From the NCBI GenBank assembly GCA_023374045.1, contig CM041778.1:402316438-402380437 (forward strand): a stretch of 64,000 nt of DNA. The letters are read 5' to 3'. The translations under genes and the position numbers were made by a program. This document shows positions 46,059 through 57,217 of this stretch, piece by piece. The stretch comes from Limonium bicolor (lineage: Eukaryota > Streptophyta > Magnoliopsida > Caryophyllales > Plumbaginaceae). The notes beneath the pieces were generated by a model that did not search any database, had not been told where the DNA came from, and was given only the letters and a program-made list of their open reading frames with translations. Each line of letters opens with the position of its first letter. The stretch's first letter is position 1.

Positions 46059-46605
46059 GCCATAGAAATGGAAAGGAGGGTACCATCTGCATCCTAGACA
46101 TGGCGCAAGCCAAGGAGTCTGGTAATGTCATCACAGGTATGACAATTACAAGAAACAGTAAATTAGTGATTTATTGGGACTCGATGCTAATACGAGAGAT
46201 GATCTCAGGTACCTTCCTATTGATGGTGTTAGTGCTTCCGTACTGTTCGACTCAGGGGCTTCGCATTCTTTTGTTTCCTCGACGTTTGCTAAGAAGCTGG
46301 GGGCCACCCCCGAACAGATTTCAGACTTTGCAGTCACCCTTCCTTCGAAGGAGAAAGTAGGTTGCACCAGACAGTATACAGGGTTAGAGATCAGCATTAT
46401 GACTGAGACCTTCCTCATTGATCTGATTGAGTTCAAGAACTTGGGTTTTGACATCATAGTGGGTATGGATTGGCTACAGAAGCATAGGGGCCGCCTTCAT
46501 TGTGCAGAGCATCGACTACTACTGAAGGGGCCGAGCGGCAAGACAGTGTCATACCGCAGTGTGAGGAGAGAGCCGACTGTCAAGATCGTGTCAGCATTAT
46601 CCCTG
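46059..46605 (+). CDS. pro: chromovirus protease exons
   Basis: Exon 46059-46136 reads GKEGTICILDMAQAKESG and ends VITG in phase 1. A 72 bp GT-AG intron (46137-46208) follows. The exon from 46209 contains the aspartic protease: ASVLFDSGASHSFVSS with catalytic Asp-Ser-Gly, then FDIIVGMDWLQKHRGR and EHRLLLKG. A one-base loss near 46213 (a TTT shortened to TT compared with the related minus-strand gypsy copy) puts the two exons out of frame. The frame runs to the solo-LTR target site at 46601-46605 and is continuous in phase with reverse transcriptase at 48655. This exon can also be joined directly to Gag exon 4, skipping AlkB, without loss of frame. Confidence 0.85.
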
Positions 46606-48654
46606 TGTGAGCCTCGATTTTAAACCCTTTCCTATGTGGATTAAGTTGATTAGGATCTAATCGGGTTTTAGGTCCACTTATAACCTAAGATTAATAACTA
46701 TGTCATATAACAATAATTATTAAAACCTAAGCTAGCTCACTGGAATCTATTATGAGTCGCCACCTAATTTTGACCTAGATTAAATTAGGAAAGGAGAGTT
46801 CGGGTTCGGGGGCTTGATATTCGACTTAATTAGGGTTCAATTACTTTCATTACCCTTAGAAGTCGTTTTTCCTCTACTTAGTTTAATTACGGCTTATTAC
46901 GAGTCGTTTTAACTTAAGTGCGTGAGCTTCTGTTTTTTTGTGTTTTTTAGCATTTTTTGACAGAAAATTAAAATAAAAATAAAGATTCCTAAACTAGGGT
47001 TTCAGAGGCAGAATTAGGTCAAATTTTGTTTCCGTCCGTGGCTACGGACCTAATGTCCGAACCCACGGACCCTAGTTAACCTATGTGAACATAAAAGCCG
47101 AATTAAACAGAAAACACAATTTTGCAAGGTCCGGGGCCACGGACAGGATGTCCGTGGGCCCGGACATTATTTTAGAAAACCTAAATTTGAATTTTTTAAA
47201 AAATCCCGCCGCCGTCCGTGGTCGTCCGGGCTTACGGACAGGGAGTCCGGGACCCCGGACATGACGTCCGTGGGTGCGGACCGCCCTCAGACGGCGGCGT
47301 TGAGGCTGTTCCCGAAGGTGTTTTTGGCTCAAATTTTATGGGTGTGTAGCCTGAAAGATGTACAAGACGTTAGTGATTGAAAGATTTCAATTTGAAATCG
47401 AATTTAATGCGAAACTTAACGAACAAGTTAGAAGGCAGAAACACAAACAAACCTTAATTCAGAAGCAAGGAAAATCAATTCGGTTAGCAATTTCAACCAG
47501 AATCGTATTTTGACCAGAAGGGTTAGAGAATTTGGTTTTTACCCTGTTTTGATTTCGAAAACTTGTTGTTCCTTCACGTCGGGAATCTCTGAAAGCTTCG
47601 TTGGTGGCCGATCCGGTTCGACTTTGACCCGAGCTTCTGACCTCTTCTTCCTTGTGTTGTTAAGCACGTTTTGGTTCTGTATTTGTGGTGTTTTGATGCT
47701 TGGAAGTTCAATGAGAGAAGAAAGAATGTGTTTTTGGTGATTTTGGGATGATTTCGGTAGAGTTTCGGTGTTGGGAGTGTTGAAAACGTGGGAGGCAAGT
47801 AGACGGCTGTGTTTTCTGACTATGGGGATCATCTCCTCTGCCCTAGGTCGTTTTTTGAAGGTCCTTTATAGAAAGAGCAAGGCCATGTTGATAGAACAAT
47901 ATTTTTATCTAAAACCCTGATTTTGTGCTCTAAGGGAATCTGATTTTTTAAAATATGTTGCAGGCCGATAAAAATTATGAAATTTTAACTGAAGGTAAAG
48001 GATGAATTTTAAGAATTTTGAGAGTTGGAATCGGGTTATTTTGATAAATAACCGATTAGATAAAAATCTCACAATCTGGAATCTCCCATAATTCATAACT
48101 AATTATTGGAAAGTCGAAATAATGAAATTCCAACGGCATTAGTCTCTAAAAATCATCCTCTATCTTTTGTTAAAATTTCATGACATTTTGTTTTGATTTC
48201 GGTATTTTCCAGAGGAGAGAGAAATTTGCAAAAATGATTGAATTTCTCTTTTAAATTTTGGGATAAGGTTCCCAATAAAATAATTTCAGGTTTATGACTG
48301 TATGTAGTCATGGTAACCATGTGACAATTTTATTTTAATTTTGGAAACCTTTTAATTTCTATTTTGAGGCTATTTCATGTGTTAAATATTAAAGAAATTA
48401 GCTTATAATATGAATTAAAAGCTGAATTTCCAGAATAAATATTATCAGAGAATCATGAAATACCTTTCATAATGACCATGATATTTGGAAGTGTTTGGAG
48501 ATAATGAAAAAGTCATATGAAAAATAGAAAATCCCGAGAATGTCCTTGGAAAATCCTGCATTGGTGCATTTTGACCACTTTGCCCTTTGTAACATGTATG
48601 CCTTAGAGACCACTCCGGGGGGGGGGGGGTTGAAATTTTGGGTATAACACCCTG
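46601..48654 (-). mobile_element. solo LTR of the gag-only (Tat/Ogre-type) family, inserted in pol
   Basis: 46606-48649, 2044 bp, minus strand, with termini tgttatacccaaa and gaggctcaca as in the LTRs at 12045 and 19351. It is flanked by the 5 bp duplication ccctg (46601-46605 and 48650-48654). It contains the same cggac/gtccg palindrome cluster (47030-47290), which supports the assignment. A G13 run lies at 48617-48629. No internal domain is present, so it is a solo LTR formed by LTR-LTR recombination. It separates the chromovirus protease from reverse transcriptase. Confidence 0.92.
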
Positions 48655-50125
48655 ATGAAGGATGTTAGGCAGGGCCGACAAGCCTTCCTCTGTTATGTAC
48701 AGGACACGAGACAGAGCGACGTGACGGACGTAGACATTCCAGTCGTGGTAGATTTTCCCGACCTATTTCCTGATGAGCTGCCAGGCATGCCACCTGTGCG
48801 CGAGGTTGAGTTCGCCGTCGACTTGTTGCCAGGTACGGGCCCCATTGCTAAGGCACCCTACCGTATGACACCGGCTGAGATGAGGGAGCTGAAGCTACAG
48901 CTGGAGGACCTCCTTGACAAGGGATTCATTCGACCTAGTGTTTCTCCTTGGGGTGCTCCAGTGCTGTTCGTCAAGAAGAAGGACGGCAGTATGCGACTCT
49001 GCATCGACTACCGCGAGCTTAATGCGGTTACAGTCAAGATCAAGTACCCATTACCACGGATAGATGATTTGTTTGATCAGCTGAGAGGAGCCAGTGTGTT
49101 CTCGAAGATAGATCTCAGATCTGGCTACCATCAGATTAGGATTGCAGAGGGCGATATTGAGAAGACAGCTTTCCGGACACGGTATGGACACTACGAGTTC
49201 ACCGTTATGCCATTCGGACTGATGAATGCGCTAGCCATATTCATGGACTTGATGAACCGACTTTTTTGAGAGTATCTTGATAGTTCAGTTGTAGTCTTCA
49301 TCGACGATATTCTGATCTATTCAAAGACCAAGGAAGACCATGAGTTGCATTTGAGACAGGTGGTTGAATATTATGAGAGAGAACCAGCTGTATGCCAAAC
49401 TCTCTAAGTGTGAGTTCTGGTTAGACAGCGTGTCATTTCTAGGACACATTATATCAGCTAGCGGCATATCTGTAGACCCTGCTAAGATTGAGGCAGTGAA
49501 GAGTTGGCCAAGGCCGAAGACAGTCACAGACGTCCGTAGCTTTCTGGGTTTGGCAGGGTATTATCGAAGATTCGTGAAGGACTTCTCCAAGGAAGCCAAA
49601 CCGATGACTAATCTAATGAAGAAGGAATCCCAGTTCTTATGGTCCTGCAGAGTGTGAGCAGTCCTTTCAGACGCTGAAGGATCTCCTTACATCAGCGCCC
49701 GTTCTTACTATCCCGAGGGCACTGATGGGTTCGAGGTATACTGTGATGCCTCTGGAACCGGTCTAGGCTGTGTGCTTTCTGCCCACGGGAAGGTAGATTG
49801 CTTACGCATCCCGACAGCTGAAAAGCATGAGGTGAATTACCCCAAGACACACGACCTTGAGTTAGGCGCAGTAGTCTTCGCTTTGAAGATCTGGCGACAT
49901 TATTTGTATGGTGTGACAGTCACTATCTACTCTGATCACAAGAGTCTACAGCATCTCTTCTCGCAGAAGGAGCTGAACATGCGACAGAGAAGATGGGTCG
50001 AGTTCTTGAAGGACTACGATATAGACCTGAGGTACAAAGAGGGCAAGGCGAATGTGGTAGCTGATGCCCTGAGCCGCAGAGCTCATTCATTGTTCACTTT
50101 ATTAGCAAAACAGCAGTATGATTGA
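48655..50125 (+). pseudogene. rt: chromovirus reverse transcriptase and RNase H
   Basis: Reads [64 protein letters not shown] and [15 protein letters not shown] (first catalytic Asp). A TGA at 49267-49269 interrupts, then the catalytic FIDD is at 49297-49308. Frameshifts occur near 49360, 49640 and 49720. The thumb ([23 protein letters not shown]) and RNase H ([49 protein letters not shown]) follow. All catalytic residues I looked for are present in one frame or another. Confidence 0.92.
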
Positions 50126-51378
50126 TGAGATACGAGCTGCACAGGAGAGTGACCACTATATGCAGAGTATCAGGCAAGAAAATGATAGATGGTTGTTTTG
50201 AGAGGCTCTAAAATATGACTTCGAACTGTGCGATGATGGCATGATTCGACTGAAGGGCCGTTTGTGTATTCCGGAGTCGTCTCCTGACCTGAAGGAGAAG
50301 ATACTCCAGGAGGCTCATTGCTCGTCCTTATCCGTCCACCCTGGTTCGTCAAAGATGTATAAGGATTTGAAGGTTCATTTCTGGTGGAGCGGGATGAAGA
50401 AGGATGTAGCTGAGTATGTGGCTAGATGCTTGACCTGTCAGAAGGTTAAGTTTGAGCATAGGAGACCCGGAGGTTTAGTGCAGTCTATGCCTATTCCTTG
50501 TTGGAAGTTCGAGGACATTTCGATGGATTTCGTTGTCGGTCTCCCACCGACTAAGGGAGGACTGAACACGATTTGGGTCATTGTGGACCGTCTGACGAAG
50601 GTGGCAAAATTGTTGCTATGAAGGATACCTGGAACGTTACGAAGTTAGCGGATTTGTTCCAGAAGGAGGTGATCCGGCACCATGGTTTGCCAAAGACTAT
50701 TGTTTCTGATAGGGACCCTCGATTTTTGTCCAGATTCTGGGGACAGGATCAGGAAGCCTTGGGTACAAAGTTGAAGCTTAGTACGGCATTCCATCCACAG
50801 ACCGACGGTCAGAGTGAGAGGACCATCCAGACACTGGAGGACATGCTGAGAGCATGTGCCTTAGATTTTAGGGGAGCTGGTTAGAGCGTCTACACTTGAT
50901 AGAGTTCGCCTACAACAACAGCTACCACTCCTCGATACAGATGCCACCATTTCAGGCACTTTATGGTAGACCATGTAGGACTCCTTTATGCTGGGATGAG
51001 GCCAGCGAGACTACGCTTCTAGGACCTGAGTACCTAGAGCAGATTAAGGAGGATGTCCTACAGATTAGGAAGAACATGAGGGCAGCTCAGGACCGGCAGG
51101 AAGCAAATGCAGACACCAAGAGGAGGGACATTGAGTTCACTACCGATGATATGGTATTCCTTAGAGTGTCACCCATGAAGGGGATATTCCGGTTTGGGCA
51201 GAAGGGCAAGTTGAGCCCGAAGTATGTTGGACCTTATGCGATTAGGGAGCGAGTGGGCCCGTTAGCCTACATACTGGATTTACCAGCAGAGCTCGGGAGG
51301 GTGCACGACGTCTTTCACGTTTCACAGTTGAAGAGGTATGTGCCCCATCCATCGCACGTTTACAGCCAGAGACTTTAG
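50126..51378 (+). pseudogene. int: chromovirus integrase
   Basis: An N-terminal zinc-binding HHCC is readable in HCSSLSVHPGSSKM and ARCLTCQKVK. The DDE core has Asp in SMDFVVGLPP, Asp in [14 protein letters not shown] and Glu in [17 protein letters not shown]. The C-terminal part has LIEFAYNNSYHSSIQMPPF, ALYGRPCRTPLCW and GKLSPKYVGPYAIRERVG (GPY/F motif), then VFHVSQLKRYVP. Frame breaks occur near 50610 and 50882. Confidence 0.92.
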
Positions 51379-51564
51379 ATTTGGACCCTGCTCTACGTTA
51401 TGAGGAGTGAAGTACCACTCCGCATTCTCGACACGAAGACGAGGCAGACTAGGAACAAGACCGTCAGTATGGTCAAGGTTCTCTGGTCGAACCATGAGGT
51501 GGAGGAGGCTACATGGGAGTTAGAGGACTCCATGAGAGCGAAGTACCCAGCACTCTTCGAGTAG
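51379..51564 (+). CDS. chromodomain tail of the integrase
   Basis: After one or two frame slips beyond 51366, the frame ending at a TAG (51562-51564) reads VPLRILDTKTRQTRNKTVS, VKVLWSNHEVEEATWELED and AKYPALFE. This is the divergent plant chromodomain found at the integrase C-terminus of chromoviruses, thought to steer insertion towards particular chromatin. It fixes the element as a chromovirus. Confidence 0.85.
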   Translation: MWTLLYVMRSEVPLRILDTKTRQTRNKTVSMVKVLWSNHEVEEATWELEDSMRAKYPALFE

Positions 51565-52003
51565 TAGCTGTGATACTTGTACGGGTTCGTGGTCAAACCC
51601 TTTTTAAGGGGGGTAGACACCACTTGGCTTGCGCACATGTTGTGCATTAGGTCTTGTTGTTTGTAGTTTATTTTGTTGGTATGCTGCGTCATACATGTTG
51701 TTTGGATGTTGATACATTTTATGTATGTATGTGCCTTAGTGCACCTGGTTGAATATATACATAGTACCGCTGAGTACTTTTGATTGATGAGTTGGATGTG
51801 CACCTTGTTTAGTGCTGTGATATGAATGAGTTGATACCATGAGTTTGGTTATTAATATATGCTGTATGTATAGACTAGGTCTGAACCTAGTGGGAGTTAC
51901 TCCCTAGCAATGGACCGCTTGGTTACTTAGTGGAACTTGATTCCTTAGGTGAACTGTAGAGGATTAAGGACTTCGGGACGAAGCCTTTTTAAGGGGGGTA
52001 GAC
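51565..52003 (+). promoter_or_regulatory. 3' untranslated region with two polypurine tracts
   Basis: Two copies of tttttaaggggggtagac occur, at 51601-51618 and 51986-52003. The second abuts the 3' LTR and is the functional tract by position. The stretch between them has no coding frame. Confidence 0.8.
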
Positions 52004-55000
52004 TGAAATACCCCTAATCTTTAAAATATAATTAAATGATCTATTAATGATCTAAGATGATTATTAAGCATCTAATATTATTGGGGAACAATCTAAGAGA
52101 TCTCAACAAGGCAAAACACGCCTTAAGATCGGTAAAGCCAAAATGTGCTTTAAGACACCATAAAGATTGTATGACCTCAAATAGGATCCAAAGTGGATTC
52201 CTAAGTATTATAATGAAGCAAGGAAACACAATAAAACCATTCTCAATGAGAACTAAACTCAGGAACACCCTGTGACACAAAAATGTGCGCTAAAACTCCT
52301 TAAAGCACGTTTTTGTGAGATTGCCTTTTAAATTGATTTTAATGGGCTTAAAAATTATAATTATCCTTAAATATGATATTTTGCCATATTATATCATATT
52401 AGGAATTTAATTCCAGAAATTTATGAATTTTTACAAATTTAATATTAAAATATTAATAAACCCTAAAGTGGGGCCCGCATGAGTCAATATTGACCAAGCA
52501 TGGTCAATGGTCAATTAATTGACCCCTTTGGACCATGGAGATCGGCTGAATAAGAGAGGAGACAGCATACAATGATTTTGGGGACAAATTACTACCTAAT
52601 CTCCAATTTAGAATAGTAACCTTTATTTTTACATTATTTCCTACCTTTCCCACCTTCTCCTTCCTTCCTTGTCCGATTCTCTCTGCCCAGCCAAGCTCTC
52701 CCCTTCCTTTGAAGCTCTCAAGGCTTGTTCTTGAGCATGGAAGGCAAACCTAGCTCCTAAGCTCTTAAGGTAAGTGTTTTAATGTCATTTTTAGCCCTTT
52801 TCTTCATCTTTTCACTACCAACACCTAGATTTCGTGGCTCATCAATTCCTATGGCTTATTCTCAGTGTTCTAAGGTTAGAACAAGAGCTAAACTCGGTTG
52901 AGACCAGTAGAGAGACCAAGGTTGTTCAAATCTACATTTTAAGGTAAAAACATACCTTAAGCTTCTCAATCTTCCATGCGGTTTTCTTCCTTCAATTTTA
53001 TGAGTTTATACACTCATAATCTTCATATTTAAATATTCATTCAGTTGGTTAGCCATTTGTAGCAAGGGTGACCAAGATCCAAGAGAAATACTCTCTTTTA
53101 AGGCATTTTTCCAAGGTAAAACCTAATAACAAGAGAGTTTGTTTAGATCTAGCTATTTCCTATGTCAATATGGTAGATCTAACACCTTGTGGTGTGTTTG
53201 GTTCAGGCCGAAAAACCTAGAACTTCCCTTGCATTTTTAAGGTAATTTTTGCCTTAAATCTTACATTAATTATTCCTTATGGTTAAGCTCAAGCTTGGAG
53301 TGTAACCATATCTTGTTTTGTGTATTAAACATGTCTAAATCAAGTGGTGAATTTTCCTACAAGTGACCGAGCCCATACAAGGAATAATCAAGGTATAAAC
53401 ACCTTAAACTTATGATTTTTGTAATTTCCAAGTATATATATATATACATGGCCGAGAGTGAAACTTCAAATATAGGTCATATTGACCTAAAAATGGAAAA
53501 AAATGGCTAAGATAAATTAAGCTAGTCATTTAAGAGATTTAATTAACATAATGGTCAAATTATGACATTATGTGGAAAAATAATTAAACCATGGGAGGCC
53601 GAATATATATGCTATATTTTGATACATTTATTGTGTAATTTATTTTGCAAGTTCAAGGTTGTAATAAGGCCATGTCATTAGGCCATTTTAATTTAAGTTT
53701 ATAAGCTTATTTAGTTTTATTTACGCTTATAATTAAAATTGGGGCCAATTCGTAATTACTAGGAATTTAGAAAGCCGTGGGCTTAATTTAGGGCAATTTA
53801 GGGTTTTAAATGAATTAATAAAAATTATAACATTTTATAAAGTTTTGGGTCAAAATTGTAAAAATAGAAAAGTATAGGGTATTATTAGTGATTACCGAAA
53901 AATTGGTTCCCATTTGGTATTAGAAGTCAAAGTTGACTATATAGGAGACTTTGACCAAGTTTGGAGAATTTAAGAAATTAAAATACTACCTTATAATAAG
54001 ATACTTATTAGATTTAAAAGATTTATAAGACTTGGGTAGTAATGTAATTACCGAGACTTAAGGGTGCTAAATGGAGCTTAGTAAAGTCCTTAAGTTGTTA
54101 GGAATTTTTAGAAGTTTATTTGGTTAAATTTGGAGTTCATATGAATTATATAAGTATAATATATGGTATTTTATAACATTGTTACTAATAGGTAATAAAT
54201 GCATAGAAACCGAGATTTAGAGGAAAAATAAGGTTAAGAATAATGTTTATAACCTTTTGGTATAGTTTGGTAATTTTTGGAGTTATAGATAAGGTTTATT
54301 AAGAAATGTGTATAATATATAGTTTTAATGGAATTAGAAAACTATGTATTATAAATTGGGATTGGATTGTGATTTTATAGAAATTTAGTGACTATAATAA
54401 AAGCCGAAAATATAAGGGGGCTAATTGGTATTTTATAAACAAAATAAACTATAAGTTATAATTGTTTTAAATGACTTAAATGTCATAAGATATGTTATAT
54501 ATCTAGAATGTAACATTATATTAATTAAGTGGTGGATTTTGTAAATATTTAAGAACATAGGTGCTGTTCGAAAATATTAACATTTTTAAATGGAATTATA
54601 ATATGGTTTTAATGTTATAAGAAATATAACATTTATAATATAAGAGGTATTCATTAAAAAGAATGAATATAGATTATAAGACTTACCATATAATAAATAG
54701 TTCCATAATACACATATATAAATAAATATATGTAATGGTGCAGAAAATGTGATATGGTTCAATAATTATATATTATCATAATTAAAATGATAATAGATAA
54801 GGAGAAAAGAATTATAAACATTAGATATGGAATTCTAATGTTTAGAGTATTCATGGGATAATAAGGATTTCAAACATTCAAAGTATTGTTTACAAATGAA
54901 TTATACCACATTGAATTTTAAAAAAAAAGAGAGACAAACCTTAGAAAAATAAATACTAAGGTGAGGTGTATAGTGCTTGACAAGGAATCATACATGCAAT

Positions 55001-56697
55001 AAAGAAACAAACTATACGATCTATAAATATACATTAAGTTACATGTGATAACAAGTTCAACAATAACTATACTAATATACCAAAACAAGACTACGCATGT
55101 AATATAACACTTTTCCCAATCTCGAGTTCAACCTAAAGCCCGACAAACATTGATAGTTAATAACGGGGGGTTAACCGGGAAGTGTTAGTGACGGCACGGA
55201 GTACCGTAGGATTGTGTTGTTATACGGTATGCTAATCAGTAGCATTATATATTGTTTAGATTGTTAGAGACTACACAAGGAGCATAGGATCTCGCTGATT
55301 CATACTCCACCGTAATACATCAGGGTGAACGGTATGTTGTTATGTGTCTCTGATTGTCTCTGAGGACTTCCTCAGTTCAGACTTCTGTGTGATCTGTGAT
55401 AAGATTGTTTGTCTGAACGTGATAATTAATATGCACGAATTGTATATTTATACCTGCTTATTATTACTGTTGTTGAGTTAACAGTACCGGTTCGTATATA
55501 TGGACCTATATATATAAAACGAACTAGCGGCTATAGTGCTATCTTATATGAAATATAAGGATCGTCAGAAAAACGTTGTAGCACTAGGATAATAAGATAT
55601 ACATATTATCCGAGACTTTTATACGGAGCATTGGCCTTTCTATACGCCGCTCTTGTATCTAACACTGGATCCCGAGTTTACAGACTCCGGATTGGACTAA
55701 TGACCTTAGTCTGCTGTGTTAGGAAAATTTGGTAATGCGATGTGATGGAATAAATAATTAACTAAGGAAGGAAAGTAAAGCCAGGAGGATGTGGCTCTTG
55801 GTGCGCGTTGTGATCACAAAAACGATACCAGGATGTCCGCGTACGGGTCCGCAAGTATCAAGAAAATTTCGTGAGCTAGAATGGCTCGTTGGTCGGAGAC
55901 TCTACCGTTGGAGTGGCTACTGCCGTGGGTGACCCGCCATATATATGGGTAACTAGAGACATGTCGTTTTAACGAGGCATTGTCACTAGGTATAACTGAA
56001 CAAATAATACAGTTAAGAATTATACAGTGGCGAACGATATTGGTTTCTACACCATGGACGAGAACTAGTACTTGTTTATTGTCCTCGTTGTTTCGCTTGG
56101 TTGTTCATTGGTTATACATGTGGTTATATTATATATGGTGATGGTTGTGTTATTGTATGGATGTTACTGTTAATTGTTTTACAGTTTTAAATACTAAAAC
56201 GGTATTGCATGTAATGAACCTCATGCTCTCGACCAAATAATTAAGGGGTTTGGGGGCATGACGGGGCATGTGATGACATACTCAGCAGGGGCTGATTCCA
56301 TACCACAAACCACTTTCATGCAGGTGACTAACTGGTGGGTCGCAGCGAGGCGTGACTACTGTGATATTACTGTTGGTTTAGACTTGGTACGGTGTGATAC
56401 TCAGGTTGTTTTGGACTCGGTTGTTTAACCGAGGTGTGTTTGGTTTAGATGCTCACGATCTGTAATAATTGTTGATGTTAGATTTGTTTTAAGTTGTTTA
56501 AGTTCTACTATCTATCTCTTGTGGTCACTGCGGGAATACGTTTCGCAAGTTGATTATCAGGTAATTCGTTATCACCCGTATGGGCGAGTGATAACAGTGA
56601 CACCATTAGGGCGATAGTTTATTACTTACCGCTGCGAGATATTATTGTGCGCGACATTTATAGGATTACTAGGAACCGATTTAGTAGGGGTGTTACA
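52004..56697 (+). repeat. 3' LTR of the chromovirus (4.7 kb)
   Basis: 4694 bp, tgaaataccc to ggggtgttaca, co-linear with 38649-43357. Most differences I noticed are one-base indels in homopolymers, with few substitutions. Confidence 0.93.
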
Positions 56698-56781
56698 TAA
56701 CTAGTTGACCCTCAAAAAAAAAACCGTGAGTTGCGGCAAAGCGGACAATATCTACCAGTGACTTGAAACTGGGCCGTTACA

Positions 56782-56904
56782 TATGGTATCAGAGCTGACT
56801 CGGGACCGTGTCGGGATGATCTACCCGACACCTACCGAGGAGGTCCATGGGACTTGGATGTTAGGCTTGCGACGAGGACGTCGCGTTCTTTGAGTGGGGG
56901 AGTA
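56782..56904 (+). other. second TRIM internal domain
   Basis: Begins tatggtatcagagctgac (primer site) right after the end of LTR B at 56781 and ends in the polypurine tract before LTR A. 123 bp, non-coding. Confidence 0.65.
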
Positions 56905-57096
56905 TGTAATACCCCATCCCACATCGGGATATGAGTAGTATTGTGAATGGTTTATAAGGATACATATGGGTTGACTACAACAACAAGGCCTTCCACTTTT
57001 AAGACCAAGTGAGGACAAAGGCTCAAAGTGCTAGTTTTCAAGCCCGAATTGCTTGGGAGCTAGGTTGTTGGACAGTTGCCCATATGGGGTGTTACA
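56905..57096 (+). repeat. TRIM LTR A, 3' copy
   Basis: 192 bp, preceded by gagtgggggagta (polypurine tract) and almost identical to 38272-38465. Confidence 0.85.
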
Positions 57097-57217
57097 ATAT
57101 ACTTTAGTAAGTACTTGATAACACGGTGGGAGTCAAAAAAGATAATCAACCTCTTATTTTGTTCATTCATTGTTTACATCATGATCTTCATTACACATGC
57201 TTGAAGATAATACAACA
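57097..57217 (-). other. 3' flank of the second AlkB copy
   Basis: On the minus strand it holds aatgaatgaacaaaataagag (57171-57151), matching the 3' flank of the first AlkB copy apart from a four-base insertion. It ends at TRIM LTR A. Confidence 0.5.

Larger units (their letters stand above)
38644..56702 (+). mobile_element. 18 kb Tekay-type chromovirus carrying an AlkB domain
   Basis: The 38649-56697 element is flanked by the 5 bp duplication taact (38644-38648 and 56698-56702). LTRs are 4709 and 4694 bp, near-identical. Order: primer site (initiator Met-tRNA type), intron-split gag with two zinc-binding segments, AlkB exon, protease, reverse transcriptase, RNase H, integrase, chromodomain, polypurine tract. 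The chromodomain and large LTRs place it with Tekay/Del chromoviruses (Ty3/gypsy, Metaviridae). A 2044 bp solo LTR of another family sits between protease and reverse transcriptase. At least seven frameshifts or stops disrupt gag-AlkB-pol as read. Confidence 0.93.
38272..57096 (+). mobile_element. composite TRIM, split by the 18 kb chromovirus
   Basis: With the chromovirus and one copy of its target duplication removed, about 770 bp remain in the order LTR A (38272-38465), primer site and 78 bp, LTR B (38544-38648 joined to 56703-56781), primer site and 123 bp with a polypurine run (gtgggggagta), LTR A (56905-57096). LTR A and LTR B are different sequences but share the cccacatcgg and ttataagg words. 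No coding capacity, as expected for terminal-repeat retrotransposons in miniature. No target duplication is visible at the outer ends. Confidence 0.75.
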
